Counted from the stretch's first letter, positions 27,493 through 38,049 are shown. The stretch is 64,000 nt of DNA from Janthinobacterium violaceinigrum (GCF_009208555.1 NZ_WFLI01000008.1:1-64000); one strand, 5' to 3'. The notes: generated by a model not told the origin, from the letters alone. Made by a program: numbers and translations.

Positions 27493-27552
27493 TTCCTGGC
27501 GCACCAGAGTGTGTAAAATCAAGGCCTTAGCCTTCTTTTGACCGATTCTGCC

Positions 27553-28260
27553 ATGGCCCGTTTGCCCCGCCTCATCATTCCCGCATTGCCCCATTATGTG
27601 ATCCAGCGCGGCAGCAACCGCCAGCCTGTGTTTCAGGATGCGGCCGATTACGCGCAATTCCTGTCCTGGCTGAAAACGGGTGCGAAAATGTTCAAGGTGG
27701 CCATCCACGCCTATGTTTTGTTGCCTGATCAGCTACATGTATTGGCGACGCCGGCCGACGCCACGGGTCTGGGACAGCTGATGCAGTGGCTGGGACGCTA
27801 TTACGTGCCGTATTTCAATCAAAAATACGGCCGCGAAGGCGCCTTGTGGCAGGGACGCTACAAAACTTCCGTCATCGATCCTGACAATTTCTTCCTCATC
27901 TGCTGCCGCTACCTGGAATGCGTACCCGTGCAAACGGGCCTGGCGGGCCAGGCGCTCGATTACAGCTGGTCCAGCTATGCCCACCATGCGGGCGTGCGGC
28001 CCGATCCCGTCATCACCGACCATGCGCTGTACTGGGCGCTGGGCAACACGCCGTTCGACCGCGAGGCCGCGTATCTGCGCCTGTTCGAGCAGGGCCTGGG
28101 CAGCAGCCAGGTGAAGGCGGTAGAGCAGGCTGTGCTGAAGGGCTGGCCGCTGGGTTCCGAGCCATTCAAGCAGGCGCTGGAAGTGAAAATGCAGCGGCAA
28201 GTGCTGCCTGCCAAGCGGGGCCGTCCCCGCAAAATCGTGGCCGACGCGGCCCCTAACTAA
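27553..28260 (+). CDS. REP-associated tyrosine transposase (RAYT, IS200-like Y1 domain) with altered HUH motif
   Basis: 235 residues from ATG 27553. The N-terminal half is a Y1-transposase-like domain: PALPHYVIQRGSNRQPVFQ, HAYVLLPDQLHVLATP, then LGRYYVPYFNQKYGREGALW, QGRYK and YLECVPVQTGLA, the usual order for RAYTs. In this family the metal-binding HUH motif is normally NHVH; here it reads Gln60-Leu-His62, so the first histidine is replaced. Candidate catalytic tyrosines lie in the GRYYVPYFNQKYG segment. The C-terminus has a basic tail (PAKRGRPRKI), an AT-hook-like sequence. The gene sits between inverted repeat pairs. It could be a domesticated or inactive transposase; function is uncertain. 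Confidence 0.85.
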   Translation: MARLPRLIIPALPHYVIQRGSNRQPVFQDAADYAQFLSWLKTGAKMFKVAIHAYVLLPDQLHVLATPADATGLGQLMQWLGRYYVPYFNQKYGREGALWQGRYKTSVIDPDNFFLICCRYLECVPVQTGLAGQALDYSWSSYAHHAGVRPDPVITDHALYWALGNTPFDREAAYLRLFEQGLGSSQVKAVEQAVLKGWPLGSEPFKQALEVKMQRQVLPAKRGRPRKIVADAAPN

Positions 28261-28318
28261 AAAGCATTCGCATTTAAAACAAAAAATGGTTCCTTTCCCA
28301 CCTTTTATTGAAATTCGT

Positions 28319-28379
28319 TTGACTATGTCCCTATTAAATTTTTAGGGCGACGGAATGGAATTTAATTCGACTCCGACCC
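28319..28379 (-). repeat. Right pair of inverted GGGWCAGAGTC repeats flanking the transposase gene
   Basis: On the minus strand 28331-28319 reads GGGACATAGTCAA and 28379-28368 reads GGGTCGGAGTCG. Each differs by one base from its partner at 27439 and 27481. The order along the plus strand is A, B, gene, A', B', so the two pairs are not nested. The flank from 28261 to 28454 is strikingly AT-rich compared with its neighbours. Confidence 0.75.
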
Positions 28380-28454
28380 TAATTTTTGTGGTTGAGTTTT
28401 TTGTTGCGTTGCACTACTCTAGTTTTTCGATAGTCATATGCAGCGGAGAAGCCC

Positions 28455-31400
28455 ATGAAAGCGCAAGGCCTGTACGACCCAGCCAATGAACACGATGCCT
28501 GCGGCGTCGGTTTCGTCGCCCATATCAAGGGCAACAAGACCCATTCGATCGTCGAACAGGGTTTGCTGATTCTGAAAAACCTCGATCACCGGGGCGCCGT
28601 GGGCGCCGATGCGCTGATGGGCGATGGCGCCGGCATCCTGATCCAGATTCCCGACCAGTACTACCGCGAAGAAATGGCCAAGCAGGGCGTGGAATTGCCG
28701 CCGCCTGGCGAATATGGCGTGGGCATGGTGTTTCTGCCGAAGGAACACGCGTCGCGCATCGCTTGCGAGCAGGAAATCGAACGGGCCGTGCGCATCGAGG
28801 GCCAGGTCGTGCTGGGCTGGCGCAACGTGCCCATCGATACGGACATGCCGATGTCGCCCACCGTGCGCGCCAAGGAACCCGTGATCCGCCAGATCTTCAT
28901 CGGCCGCGGCCCGGACATCATGGTCACCGACGCGCTCGAGCGCAAACTGTATGTGATCCGCAAATCGTCGGGCCACGCCATCCAGGCCCTGAAACTGCTG
29001 CACGGCAAGGAATTCTTCGTGCCGTCCATGTCGGCCCGTACCATCGTCTATAAAGGCTTGCTGCTGGCCGACCAGGTGGGCGTGTACTACAAGGACTTGC
29101 AGGATGCGCGCTGCATCTCGGCCCTGGCCCTGGTGCATCAGCGTTTCTCGACGAACACCTTCCCAGAATGGCCGCTGGCCCACCCGTACCGCCTGATCGC
29201 CCATAACGGCGAGATCAACACGGTGAAAGGCAATTTCAACTGGATGCGCGCACGCGAAGGCGTGATGAAGTCGGCCGTGCTGGGCGACGACCTGCAAAAG
29301 CTGTTTCCCCTGATCTATGAAGGCCAGTCCGACACGGCGTGTTTCGACAATGCGCTGGAACTGCTGCTGATGGCCGGCTACCCGATCGCCCAGGCGATGA
29401 TGATGATGATTCCGGAAGCGTGGGAAAACCACACGACGATGGATGACAACCGCCGCGCCTTCTATGAATACCACGCGGCCATGATGGAACCGTGGGACGG
29501 TCCTGCCGCCATGGCGTTCACGGATGGCCGCCACATCGGCGGCACCCTGGACCGCAACGGCTTGCGTCCGGCCCGCTACATCGTGACGGATGACGACCTG
29601 GTGGTGATGGCGTCGGAATCGGGCGTGCTGCCGATCCCGGAATCGAAAATCATCCAGAAATGGCGCTTGCAGCCTGGCAAGATGTTCTTGATCGACCTGG
29701 AAGCGGGCCGCATCATCGACGACCAGGAACTCAAAAACACCTACGCCAACGCCAAGCCGTACAAGGCGTGGATCAACTCGGTGCGCATCAAGCTCGACGA
29801 GATCAAGCTGGCCGAAGGCCAGGCCAAGCAGGACCGCGCCCAGGGCGAAAAAGTGCAGCCATCGTTGCTGGACCGCCAGCAGGCGTTCGGCTACACGCAG
29901 GAAGACTTGAAATTCCTCATGGCGCCGATGGCATTGGCCGGCGAAGAGGCGACGGGCTCGATGGGCAATGACTCGCCGCTGGCCGTGATGTCGAACAAAC
30001 TCAAGCCGCTGTATAACTACTTCAAGCAGCTGTTCGCGCAAGTGACGAATCCGCCGATCGACCCCATCCGCGAAGCGATGGTGATGTCGCTCGTGTCGTT
30101 TATTGGCCCGAAACCGAACTTGCTCGATACCAACAACGTCAACCCGCCGATGCGCCTGGAAGTGGCGCAGCCCGTGCTGGGCTTTGACGACATGGCGCGC
30201 TTGCGCAACATCAGCGCCCACACGGGCGGCAAGTTCAAGTCGTATGAACTCGACATCTGCTACCCGCTGGCCTGGGGCAAGGAAGGCGTGGAAGCGTGCC
30301 TGGCCTCGCTGTGCGCGGAAGCCGTCGACGCCGTCAAGTCCGGCCATAACATTTTGATCGTCTCGGACCGCGCCATTTGCGCCGACCAGGTGGCGATCCC
30401 TGCGCTGCTGGCCACCTCGACCGTGCACCAGCACCTGGTGAGCAAGGGCTTGCGCGCCTCCACGGGCCTCGTCGTGGAAACGGGCTCGGCCCGTGAAACG
30501 CACCACTTCGCCTTGCTGGCAGGCTATGGCGCGGAAGCCGTCCACCCCTACTTGGCCATGGAAACCCTGGCCGAGATGGCGCACGGCTTGCCCGGCGATT
30601 TGTCCGCCGACAAAGCCATCTATAACTACACGAAGGCCGTGGGCAAGGGCTTGATGAAAGTCATGTCGAAGATGGGTATTTCGACCTACATGTCCTACTG
30701 CGGCGCGCAGATCTTCGAAGCCATCGGCTTGAACAAGTCGCTGGTGGACAAATACTTCAAGGGCACGGCTTCGAACGTGGAAGGCATCGGCGTGTTTGAA
30801 GTGGCGGAAGAAGCGCTGCGCCTGCACGCGCTGGCCTTCGGCAGCGATCCCGTGCTGGCTGACAAGCTCGACGCGGGCGGCGAGTATGCGTTCCGCGTGC
30901 GCGGCGAAGACCACATGTGGACGCCGGATGCGATTGCGAAATTGCAGCATTCCACGCGCAGCAACAATTTCTCCAGCTATAAAGAGTATGCGCAAATCAT
31001 CAACGACCAGAGCCGTCGCCACCTGACCTTGCGCGGCCTGTTCGAGTTCAAGCTTGACCCGACCAAGGCCATCCCGCTCGACGAAGTGGAACCGGCCAAG
31101 GAAATCGTCAAGCGCTTCGCCACGGGCGCCATGTCGCTCGGTTCCATCAGCACGGAAGCGCACGCGACCCTGGCCGTGGCCATGAACCGCATCGGCGGCA
31201 AGTCGAACACGGGCGAGGGCGGCGAAGATCCGAACCGCTACACGCAGGAATTGAAGGGCATCCCCATCCGCCAGGGCGACACCATGGCCTCCGTCGTCGG
31301 TGCCGAGCAGATCGTCGTCGATATTCCGCTGCAGGAAGGCGATTCCATGCGTTCGCGCATCAAGCAGGTGGCGTCGGGACGTTTCGGCGTCACGGCCGCC

Positions 31401-33155
31401 TACCTGAACTCGGCCGACCAGATCCAGATCAAGATGGCGCAGGGCGCGAAACCGGGCGAAGGCGGTCAGTTGCCGGGCCATAAGGTGTCCGAATACATCG
31501 CCAGCCTGCGCTTTTCCGTGCCGGGCGTGGGCCTGATTTCGCCGCCGCCGCACCATGACATCTATTCCATCGAAGACCTGGCGCAGCTGATCCATGACTT
31601 GAAGAACGCCAACCCGCGCGCGTCGATTTCCGTGAAACTGGTGTCGGAAGTGGGCATCGGCACGGTGGCGGCCGGCGTCACCAAGGCCAAGGCCGACCAC
31701 GTGGTCGTCGCCGGCCACGATGGCGGCACGGGCGCCTCGCCTTTGTCGTCCGTGAAACATGCGGGCACGCCGTGGGAGCTGGGCCTGGCCGAAACGCAAC
31801 AGACGCTGGTACTCAATGGCTTGCGCAGCCGCATCCGCGTGCAGGCCGACGGCCAGATGAAGACGGGCCGCGACGTGGTCATCGCCGCCCTGCTGGGCGC
31901 CGACGAGATCGGTTTCGCCACGGCGCCGCTGGTGGTCGAAGGCTGCATCATGATGCGCAAATGCCATTTGAATACCTGCCCGGTGGGCGTGGCCACGCAA
32001 GATCCCGTGCTGCGCGCCAAGTTCTCGGGCAAGCCCGAGTATGTCGTCAATTACTTCTTCTTCGTCGCCGAAGAAGCGCGTCAATTGATGGCGCAGCTGG
32101 GCATCCGCACGTATGACGAGCTGATCGGCCGCGTCGACCTGCTGGACAAATCGAAGGCGATTTCGCACTGGAAGGCGCAGGGACTGGACTTCTCGGCCAT
32201 CTTCCACAAGCCGGAAACGCCGGATGGCCAGGCCTGTCGCCACGTGGAATTCCAGGACCATGCGCTGGAAAAGGCGCTCGACCACAAGCTGATCGCGCAA
32301 GCGCGCGCAGCGCTGGAAAAGGGCGAGCGCGTCTCCTTCATCTCGCCCGTGCGCAACCTGAACCGCACGGTGGGCACCATGCTGTCCGGCGAAGTGGCGA
32401 AGAAATACGGCCATGCCGGCTTGCCGGACGACACCATCCACATCCAGCTGCAAGGCACGGCGGGCCAGTCGGCCTGCGCCTTCCTGGCGCATGGCATCAC
32501 GATCGACCTGGTGGGCGAGGGCAACGATTACGTGGGTAAAGGCTTGTCGGGCGGGCGCATCATCGTGCGGCCGAATACGGAATTCCGTGGCTGGGCCGTG
32601 GACAACATCATCATCGGCAACACGGTGCTGTACGGCGCCATTGCCGGCGAAGCCTTCTTCAATGGCGTGGCCGGTGAACGCTTTGCCGTGCGCAACTCGG
32701 GCGCCACCACGGTGGTCGAGGGCCTGGGCGACCATGGCTGCGAATACATGACGGGCGGCACGGTCGTGGTCCTGGGCAACACGGGACGCAACTTTGCGGC
32801 GGGCATGTCGGGCGGTATCGCCTATGTGTACGACCCGGCGGGCGACTTTGCCAGCAAGTGCAACACGGCCATGGTCAGCCTGGACAAAGTCGTGTCCGCA
32901 GCGGAACAGCATGTCGACCGCGATGCCTGGCATACGCAGCACCGCGACGGCGTGCCGGAAGCGGACGAAGTCATCCTCAAGCGCCTGATCGAGCGTCACT
33001 TCAAGCACACGGGCAGCACGCGCGCCCGCGTCCTGCTCGACGACTGGGCCGCGGCGCGCGGCAAGTTCGTGAAAGTCTTCCCGAACGAGTACAAGCGCGC
33101 GCTGATCGAGATGGCTGCCGATGCTGCCATGGAAGTGCAAGCCGTCGCCGCCTGA
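28455..33155 (+). CDS. gltB: Glutamate synthase (NADPH) large subunit
   Basis: 1566 residues, full length. After a 15-residue propeptide the mature chain starts at Cys16 (HDACGVGFV), the N-terminal nucleophile of the class II glutaminase domain. The central and FMN-binding synthase domains follow ([56 protein letters not shown]). The 3Fe-4S cysteines are C1164, C1170 and C1175 ([17 protein letters not shown]). The C-terminal beta-helix domain ([11 protein letters not shown]) is present. The enzyme converts glutamine and 2-oxoglutarate to two glutamates, with GltD supplying electrons. The start is preceded by GGAGAAG. A poor promoter candidate (TTGAGT at 28392, 17-bp spacer, TACTCT at 28415) lies upstream. 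gltD follows 79 bp downstream. Confidence 0.98.
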   Translation: MKAQGLYDPANEHDACGVGFVAHIKGNKTHSIVEQGLLILKNLDHRGAVGADALMGDGAGILIQIPDQYYREEMAKQGVELPPPGEYGVGMVFLPKEHASRIACEQEIERAVRIEGQVVLGWRNVPIDTDMPMSPTVRAKEPVIRQIFIGRGPDIMVTDALERKLYVIRKSSGHAIQALKLLHGKEFFVPSMSARTIVYKGLLLADQVGVYYKDLQDARCISALALVHQRFSTNTFPEWPLAHPYRLIAHNGEINTVKGNFNWMRAREGVMKSAVLGDDLQKLFPLIYEGQSDTACFDNALELLLMAGYPIAQAMMMMIPEAWENHTTMDDNRRAFYEYHAAMMEPWDGPAAMAFTDGRHIGGTLDRNGLRPARYIVTDDDLVVMASESGVLPIPESKIIQKWRLQPGKMFLIDLEAGRIIDDQELKNTYANAKPYKAWINSVRIKLDEIKLAEGQAKQDRAQGEKVQPSLLDRQQAFGYTQEDLKFLMAPMALAGEEATGSMGNDSPLAVMSNKLKPLYNYFKQLFAQVTNPPIDPIREAMVMSLVSFIGPKPNLLDTNNVNPPMRLEVAQPVLGFDDMARLRNISAHTGGKFKSYELDICYPLAWGKEGVEACLASLCAEAVDAVKSGHNILIVSDRAICADQVAIPALLATSTVHQHLVSKGLRASTGLVVETGSARETHHFALLAGYGAEAVHPYLAMETLAEMAHGLPGDLSADKAIYNYTKAVGKGLMKVMSKMGISTYMSYCGAQIFEAIGLNKSLVDKYFKGTASNVEGIGVFEVAEEALRLHALAFGSDPVLADKLDAGGEYAFRVRGEDHMWTPDAIAKLQHSTRSNNFSSYKEYAQIINDQSRRHLTLRGLFEFKLDPTKAIPLDEVEPAKEIVKRFATGAMSLGSISTEAHATLAVAMNRIGGKSNTGEGGEDPNRYTQELKGIPIRQGDTMASVVGAEQIVVDIPLQEGDSMRSRIKQVASGRFGVTAAYLNSADQIQIKMAQGAKPGEGGQLPGHKVSEYIASLRFSVPGVGLISPPPHHDIYSIEDLAQLIHDLKNANPRASISVKLVSEVGIGTVAAGVTKAKADHVVVAGHDGGTGASPLSSVKHAGTPWELGLAETQQTLVLNGLRSRIRVQADGQMKTGRDVVIAALLGADEIGFATAPLVVEGCIMMRKCHLNTCPVGVATQDPVLRAKFSGKPEYVVNYFFFVAEEARQLMAQLGIRTYDELIGRVDLLDKSKAISHWKAQGLDFSAIFHKPETPDGQACRHVEFQDHALEKALDHKLIAQARAALEKGERVSFISPVRNLNRTVGTMLSGEVAKKYGHAGLPDDTIHIQLQGTAGQSACAFLAHGITIDLVGEGNDYVGKGLSGGRIIVRPNTEFRGWAVDNIIIGNTVLYGAIAGEAFFNGVAGERFAVRNSGATTVVEGLGDHGCEYMTGGTVVVLGNTGRNFAAGMSGGIAYVYDPAGDFASKCNTAMVSLDKVVSAAEQHVDRDAWHTQHRDGVPEADEVILKRLIERHFKHTGSTRARVLLDDWAAARGKFVKVFPNEYKRALIEMAADAAMEVQAVAA

Positions 33156-33187
33156 GCCAGCCAAGCTCATTGCCAAAAATGTGACAC

Positions 33188-33208
33188 GGGAGCGGCTTGG
33201 CCGCTCCC
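33188..33208 (+). other. Intercistronic hairpin between gltB and gltD
   Basis: A perfect 8-bp stem, GGGAGCGG (33188-33195) and CCGCTCCC (33201-33208), with a CTTGG loop and no T-run. It may stabilise the upstream mRNA or tune the gltB:gltD ratio; that role is inferred. Confidence 0.6.
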
Positions 33209-33234
33209 CGCCAGCTAAATACAAAGGAAACATC

Positions 33235-34698
33235 GTGGGTAAAATTACCGGCTTCATGGAATTCAAGCGCCAGGACGAGCACTATCTGGAGCCTGCCGCG
33301 CGTCTGAAGAACTACAAGGAATTCGTGCTGCACCTGTCGGACGCGCAAGCGACCGTGCAAGGCGCGCGCTGCATGGATTGCGGCATTCCCTTCTGTACCA
33401 CGGGTTGTCCCGTGAATAACATCATTCCCGACTGGAATGACCTCGTGTACCGCGGCGCCTACCGCGAAGCGCTCGATATCTTGCATTCGACGAATAACTT
33501 CCCGGAATTCACGGGCCGTATCTGCCCGGCGCCGTGCGAATCGGCCTGTACCCTGGGCATCCACGAAGATCCCGTCGGCATCAAGTCCATCGAGCACAAG
33601 ATCATCGACATGGGCTGGGAGCACGGCTGGGTCACGCCGCAGCCTGCCGGCTTTAGTACCGGCAAGAAAGTGGCCATCGTCGGTTCCGGCCCTGCCGGCC
33701 TGGCGGCGGCGCAGCAGCTGGCGCGCGCCGGCCATGCCGTCACCGTGTTCGAAAAGAGCGACCGGGTCGGCGGCTTGTTGCGTTACGGCATCCCTGACTT
33801 CAAGATGGAAAAGTCGCACATCGACCTGCGCGTGAAACAGATGGAAGCGGAAGGCGTGGTATTCCGCACCAGCGTGCTCGTCGGCAAGGATTTCCCTGCC
33901 CATGTGAACAACTGGGCCAAGGAAACCATTTTCCCGGAAGACCTGGAAAAAGAATTCGACGCCGTCATCATGGCCGGCGGCGCCGAGCAGCCGCGCGACT
34001 TGCCCGTGCCGGGCCGCGAACTGAAAGGCGTGCATTTCGCCATGGATTTCCTGCCGTTGCAAAACAAGGTCAACGCGGGCGACAAGCTCAAGGAGCAGAT
34101 CAAGGCCACGGGCAAGCACGTGGTGGTGATCGGCGGCGGCGACACGGGTTCCGACTGCGTGGGCACCTCGAACCGCCATGGCGCCGCCTCGGTGGCCCAG
34201 TTCGAACTGATGCCGCAGCCGCCGGAACAGGAAAACAAGCCGCTGGTGTGGCCGTACTGGCCGACCAAGCTGCGCACCTCGTCCTCGCACGAGGAAGGCT
34301 GCGAGCGCGACTGGGCCGTGGCCACCAAGCGTTTCGAAGGCAAGGGCGGCAAGGTGGAAAAGCTGATCGCCTGCCGTGTCGAATGGAAAGACGGCAAGAT
34401 GAGCGAAGTGCCGAACTCGGAATTCGAGATGAAGGCCGACCTGGTCTTCCTGGCCATGGGTTTTGTTTCTCCGGTACAACAAGTTCTGGAAGCGTTCGGC
34501 GTCGACACGGATGCGCGCGGCAACGTCAAGGCGACCACGGATGGCGCCGGCTGCTACCAGACGTCGGTGGCCAAGGTGTTTGCGGCCGGCGACATGCGCC
34601 GCGGCCAATCGCTGGTGGTGTGGGCCATCCGCGAGGGGCGCCAGTGCGCGCGCGCCGTCGATGAGTTCCTGATGGGGGCATCCCTGCTGCCGCGCTAA
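33235..34698 (+). CDS. gltD: Glutamate synthase small subunit (beta)
   Basis: 487 residues from GTG 33235, which has AAAGGAA upstream. The frame is open earlier, into the gltB end, but this start gives the standard N-terminus ([20 protein letters not shown]). The N-terminal Fe-S region has [17 protein letters not shown] and CPAPCESAC. The first FAD-binding Rossmann motif is [12 protein letters not shown], and the NADPH-binding motif is [12 protein letters not shown]. The late flavin motif is [20 protein letters not shown]. It oxidises NADPH and passes electrons to GltB. It forms an operon with gltB and ends in two consecutive hairpins. Confidence 0.97.
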   Translation: MGKITGFMEFKRQDEHYLEPAARLKNYKEFVLHLSDAQATVQGARCMDCGIPFCTTGCPVNNIIPDWNDLVYRGAYREALDILHSTNNFPEFTGRICPAPCESACTLGIHEDPVGIKSIEHKIIDMGWEHGWVTPQPAGFSTGKKVAIVGSGPAGLAAAQQLARAGHAVTVFEKSDRVGGLLRYGIPDFKMEKSHIDLRVKQMEAEGVVFRTSVLVGKDFPAHVNNWAKETIFPEDLEKEFDAVIMAGGAEQPRDLPVPGRELKGVHFAMDFLPLQNKVNAGDKLKEQIKATGKHVVVIGGGDTGSDCVGTSNRHGAASVAQFELMPQPPEQENKPLVWPYWPTKLRTSSSHEEGCERDWAVATKRFEGKGGKVEKLIACRVEWKDGKMSEVPNSEFEMKADLVFLAMGFVSPVQQVLEAFGVDTDARGNVKATTDGAGCYQTSVAKVFAAGDMRRGQSLVVWAIREGRQCARAVDEFLMGASLLPR

Positions 34699-34722
34699 AA
34701 AACGAGCAATTGTTCGTTTTTT
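34697..34722 (+). terminator. Intrinsic terminator overlapping the gltD stop codon
   Basis: AAAAAACGA is perfectly complementary to TCGTTTTTT, with further pairing inside and a T6 run at the end of the 3' arm. It begins in the TAA stop codon of gltD. Confidence 0.75.
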
Positions 34723-34727
34723 GCCAG

Positions 34728-34766
34728 GGCCACGGCGCGGATCGCGCCGTGGCCTTTGTTATTTTT
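34728..34766 (+). terminator. Second strong terminator after gltD
   Basis: A perfect 12-bp stem, GGCCACGGCGCG (34728-34739) and CGCGCCGTGGCC (34743-34754), with a GAT loop, followed by the T-rich tract TTTGTTATTTTTAT. Together with the preceding hairpin it should insulate gltBD from the mla operon. Confidence 0.9.
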
Positions 34767-34945
34767 ATCTGCCAGGTCAACGTCCGTGCAAGTCATCGGA
34801 GGGGGCGGCGATGCGCAGGCCAAATTTCTAATACAATATCTGACTTTCGATTCATTAGTGTTGTATTCTTCCCCTTTCCGGGGCTGTCCCAAGGGGTGTC
34901 TCAGCAGAGGTTGGCGTTTCTGCACTACAATACGCCATTAAAATA

Positions 34946-35767
34946 GTGAGCTTCGTCGTGCCAAATCTTGTTGAGATCCGTGATTTACACTTTGCCTATG
35001 GAGAACGTTCGATTTTATCGGGCCTTCAAATGGATTTCCCACGTGGAAAAGTTGTGGCCGTCATGGGTGGCTCCGGCAGTGGCAAGACGACCGTATTGCG
35101 CTTGATCGGCGGGCAGCTGCGCCCCAGTTCCGGTTCCGTGAATGTCGACGGCCAGATCGTGCATACGCTGGGAACCGACCAGTTATATCAGTTGCGCCGC
35201 AAGATGGGCATGCTGTTCCAGCACGGTGCGTTGTTTACGGACCTGACGGCGTTCGAGAACGTGGCGTTTCCCCTGCGCGAACACACGGACTTGAATGAAG
35301 AGCTGATCCGCACCCTGGTGCTGATGAAGCTGCACGCGGTGGGCTTGCGCAACGCGGCGCAATTGAAGCCGGCCGAGATCTCGGGCGGCATGGGCCGCCG
35401 CGTCGCGCTGGCGCGCGCCATCGCGCTCGACCCCGAACTGATCATGTATGACGAGCCGTTCGCCGGCCTGGACCCGATTTCCATGGGCGTGACGGCCAAT
35501 TTGATCCGCAATCTGAACGATGCGCTGGGCTCCACGTCTATCCTGGTATCGCACGATGTGAAGGAGTGTTTCGCCATCGCTGATTATGTCTATTTTCTGT
35601 CATCGGGCAAGATTGTGGCGCACGGCACGCCGGCCGAGATGGCCGTGTCGACGCATCCGTACGTCAAGCAGTTCGTCAATGCCGAGGCAGATGGCCCCGT
35701 GCCGTTCCATTATCCGGGCAAGTCGCTGGCCGACGACCTGGGCTTGCACGCGGGAGCGGGCCGATGA
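34946..35767 (+). CDS. mlaF: Mla phospholipid transporter ATPase
   Basis: 273 residues, GTG start at 34946; GTG 34958 is an alternative. ABC ATPase motifs: Walker A GGSGSGKTT, Q-loop region MGMLFQHGALF, signature EISGGMGRRVALARA, Walker B LIMYDEPFAGLD and the H-loop in ILVSHDVKE. MlaF drives the inner-membrane MlaFEDB complex, which moves phospholipids between the inner membrane and periplasmic MlaC. It overlaps mlaE by 4 bp. The operon order mlaFEDACB seen here places the outer-membrane lipoprotein gene mlaA within the cluster, unlike Escherichia coli, where it is elsewhere. Confidence 0.95.
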   Translation: MSFVVPNLVEIRDLHFAYGERSILSGLQMDFPRGKVVAVMGGSGSGKTTVLRLIGGQLRPSSGSVNVDGQIVHTLGTDQLYQLRRKMGMLFQHGALFTDLTAFENVAFPLREHTDLNEELIRTLVLMKLHAVGLRNAAQLKPAEISGGMGRRVALARAIALDPELIMYDEPFAGLDPISMGVTANLIRNLNDALGSTSILVSHDVKECFAIADYVYFLSSGKIVAHGTPAEMAVSTHPYVKQFVNAEADGPVPFHYPGKSLADDLGLHAGAGR

Positions 35768-36546
35768 TCGCGCGTTTCCTGGCGGCGATCGGAGCATGGT
35801 TGCGCAATTCGGTACAAGACCTCGGCTTTGCCGTGCGTTCGTTTTTCATCATCATCGCTTCCTCGGGCGGCCTGTGGCGCCGTCCGCGCCTGGTGATCGA
35901 GCAACTGTTTTTTATCGGTAATCGCTCGCTGGTGATTACCGCCGTCTCCGGCCTGTTCGTCGGCATGGTGCTGGGCTTGCAAGGGTATTACACCCTGACC
36001 ACGTATGGCGCCGAGCAGTCGCTGGGCTTGCTGGTGGCGCTGTCGCTGACGCGCGAACTGGGCCCGGTGGTCACGGCGCTGCTGTTTGCGGGCCGCGCCG
36101 GCACGTCGCTGACGGCGGAAATCGGCTTGATGAAGGCGGGCGAGCAATTGTCGGCCATGGAAATGATGGCCGTGAACCCGATCCAGCGCGTGCTGGCGCC
36201 CCGTTTCTGGGCCGGCGTGATCGCCATGCCGATCCTCGGCGCCATTTTTACGGCTGTCGGCATCATCGGCAGCTACCTGGTGGGCGTGGTGCTGATCGGC
36301 GTCGACGAAGGCTCGTTCTGGTCGCAGATGCAAGGCGGCGTGGATGTCTGGAAAGAAGTGGGCAACGGCACCATCAAGAGCCTGGTGTTCGGCATTGCGG
36401 TGACCTTCATCGCGCTGTTCCAGGGTTACCAGGCACAGCCGACGCCGGAAGACGTGTCCGGCGCGACCACGCGCACGGTGGTGATTTCGTCGCTGATGGT
36501 GTGGTGGCTCGATTTCATGATGACGGCGTTGATGTTTAGCAAGTAA
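35764..36546 (+). CDS. mlaE: Mla phospholipid transporter permease
   Basis: 260 residues of the MlaE/YrbE permease family. An amphipathic N-terminal helix is followed by about five membrane segments, with the family motifs RSLVITAVSGLFVGMVLGLQ, ELGPVVTALLFAGRAGTSLT, AEIGLMKAGEQLSAMEMM and NPIQRVLAPRFWAGVIAMPI. Two copies form the membrane core of the MlaFEDB complex. The start codon overlaps the mlaF stop (ATGA), indicating translational coupling. mlaD begins 79 bp downstream. Confidence 0.95.
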   Translation: MIARFLAAIGAWLRNSVQDLGFAVRSFFIIIASSGGLWRRPRLVIEQLFFIGNRSLVITAVSGLFVGMVLGLQGYYTLTTYGAEQSLGLLVALSLTRELGPVVTALLFAGRAGTSLTAEIGLMKAGEQLSAMEMMAVNPIQRVLAPRFWAGVIAMPILGAIFTAVGIIGSYLVGVVLIGVDEGSFWSQMQGGVDVWKEVGNGTIKSLVFGIAVTFIALFQGYQAQPTPEDVSGATTRTVVISSLMVWWLDFMMTALMFSK

Positions 36547-36625
36547 TTGCCGATCAACGACAAACAGCGGGCCTGGGCAGGATGTTGCGCAGGCGGCAAC
36601 AAGTAAAAATTATTTAGGATTGTTT

Positions 36626-37096
36626 ATGCAACGTAAATCTTTGGATGTCTGGGTCGGCTTGTTCGTCTTGCTGGGTGTGGCGGCATTGATGTTTCTGGCG
36701 CTCAAGGCCGGCAATATGAGCTCGCTGTCTTTCAGCAAGACGTATACCATTACGGCCAAGTTCGACAATATTGGCGGCCTCAAGCCGCAGGCACCCGTCA
36801 AGGGCGCCGGCGTGGTGGTGGGGCGCGTGGCGGAAATCCGCTTTGATGACAAGACGTATCAGGCGCTGGTGAAACTCGACATCGAAGATGGCTACAAATT
36901 TCCGAAAGACAGCTCGGCCAAGATTTTGACGGCCGGTTTGCTGGGTGAGCAATATATCGGCCTGGAAGCAGGCGGCGATCTGGCGAACCTGGCAGAGGGC
37001 GACAAGATTGCCCGTACTCAATCGGCCACAGTGCTGGAAGACCTGATCAATCAGTTCATCTACAGCAAGGCAGCGGAAGGAAAGGACAGCAAATGA
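36626..37096 (+). CDS. mlaD: Mla periplasmic MCE-domain protein
   Basis: 156 residues from ATG 36626 with TAGGA upstream. An N-terminal membrane anchor (SLDVWVGLFVLLGVAALMFL) is followed by one MCE domain (TITAKFDNIGGLKPQAPVKG, GVVVGRVAEI, SAKILTAGLLGEQYIGLEAG). MlaD hexamers form the hydrophobic pore through which lipids pass to MlaC. It overlaps mlaA by 4 bp. Confidence 0.95.
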   Translation: MQRKSLDVWVGLFVLLGVAALMFLALKAGNMSSLSFSKTYTITAKFDNIGGLKPQAPVKGAGVVVGRVAEIRFDDKTYQALVKLDIEDGYKFPKDSSAKILTAGLLGEQYIGLEAGGDLANLAEGDKIARTQSATVLEDLINQFIYSKAAEGKDSK

Positions 37097-37977
37097 GCGA
37101 GTCGACCATGAAATCCCAAGGCAGCCTGGCGCGTATCGGCCTGGCCCTGGCCATCGCCGCCAGCGTGAGCGCTTGCGCCACCGGCACCAATCCGCGCGAC
37201 CCGCTGGAAGGGTATAACCGCGCCATGTTCAAGTTCAACGACACCGTCGACCAGGTGGCCCTGAAACCGGCCGCCACGGCCTACAAGACGGTCACGCCGT
37301 CGTTCGTGCAAACGGGCGTGGGCAACTTCTTCGGCAACTTGTCCGATGTGTGGAGCGCCGTGAACAACTTGCTGCAAGGCAAGGGTGAAGCGGGCTTGCA
37401 AGACGTCGTGCGCGTCAGCATGAACTCGACCTTCGGCATCCTCGGCCTGATCGACATCGCGTCGCAGGCGGGCATTCCCAAGCATAACGAAGACTTTGGC
37501 CAGACCCTGGGCTGGTATGGCGTGCAGCCTGGTCCTTACCTGATGCTGCCGCTGCTGGGCCCATCGACCGTGCGCGACACGGTGGCCCTGCCGCTCGACA
37601 TCACGGGCGACCCATGGCGCTACAAGGACCCTGTCTCGGTGCGCAATATCGGCACGGTGACGCGCGTGGTCGACAAGCGCGCCGCGCTGCTCGACGCCAC
37701 CAATCTGATGGAAGCGGCCGCGCTGGACCGCTATGAATTCATCCGCGACGGTTTCCTGCAAGCGCGCGAAAGCAAGGTCTTCGATGGCGATACGAGCCGC
37801 CGCGACCGGAAAGTGCCAAAAAACGACACCAGCGATTACGAGCCGGAGTACGATGCGACACCGCAAGCGGCCCCTGCGGAAGAGCCGCCAGCCACGGCTG
37901 CGGCCGTTGTTGCGCCCGCGGACCTCGTAACATCTGGTAGCAATACCGTTGCATCCGAGGCCAGGCCTCAGGAGTAA
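37093..37977 (+). CDS. mlaA: MlaA/VacJ outer-membrane lipoprotein
   Basis: 294 residues. A lipoprotein signal ends in a lipobox with Cys28 (SVSAC). The VacJ domain is clear: DPLEGYNRAMFKFNDTVDQV, FFGNLSDVWSAVNNLLQGK, GIPKHNEDFGQTLGWYGV, GPYLMLPLLGPSTVRDTV. The C-terminal ~60 residues are an Ala/Pro/Glu-rich extension not needed for the fold. MlaA removes misplaced phospholipids from the outer leaflet of the outer membrane. It overlaps mlaD by 4 bp; ATG 37108 is an alternative start that would still leave a lipobox. Confidence 0.94.
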   Translation: MSESTMKSQGSLARIGLALAIAASVSACATGTNPRDPLEGYNRAMFKFNDTVDQVALKPAATAYKTVTPSFVQTGVGNFFGNLSDVWSAVNNLLQGKGEAGLQDVVRVSMNSTFGILGLIDIASQAGIPKHNEDFGQTLGWYGVQPGPYLMLPLLGPSTVRDTVALPLDITGDPWRYKDPVSVRNIGTVTRVVDKRAALLDATNLMEAAALDRYEFIRDGFLQARESKVFDGDTSRRDRKVPKNDTSDYEPEYDATPQAAPAEEPPATAAAVVAPADLVTSGSNTVASEARPQE

Positions 37978-38049
37978 ACTGCGGTAAAGAAACACCACGG
38001 CTGCGACCGACGCCAGCCGGTGCTTAGCAACACCATGAAAGGTAGAACC

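Noticed and set aside
27439..28379. Complete active insertion sequence
   Set aside because: The repeats are short and imperfect, I see no clear target-site duplication, and the catalytic motif is altered, so I call it a RAYT with associated repeats instead.
28434..33266. Minus-strand open frame of 1610 codons opposite gltB
   Set aside because: A mirror frame of gltB, whose catalytic and iron-sulfur residues are all in place on the plus strand.
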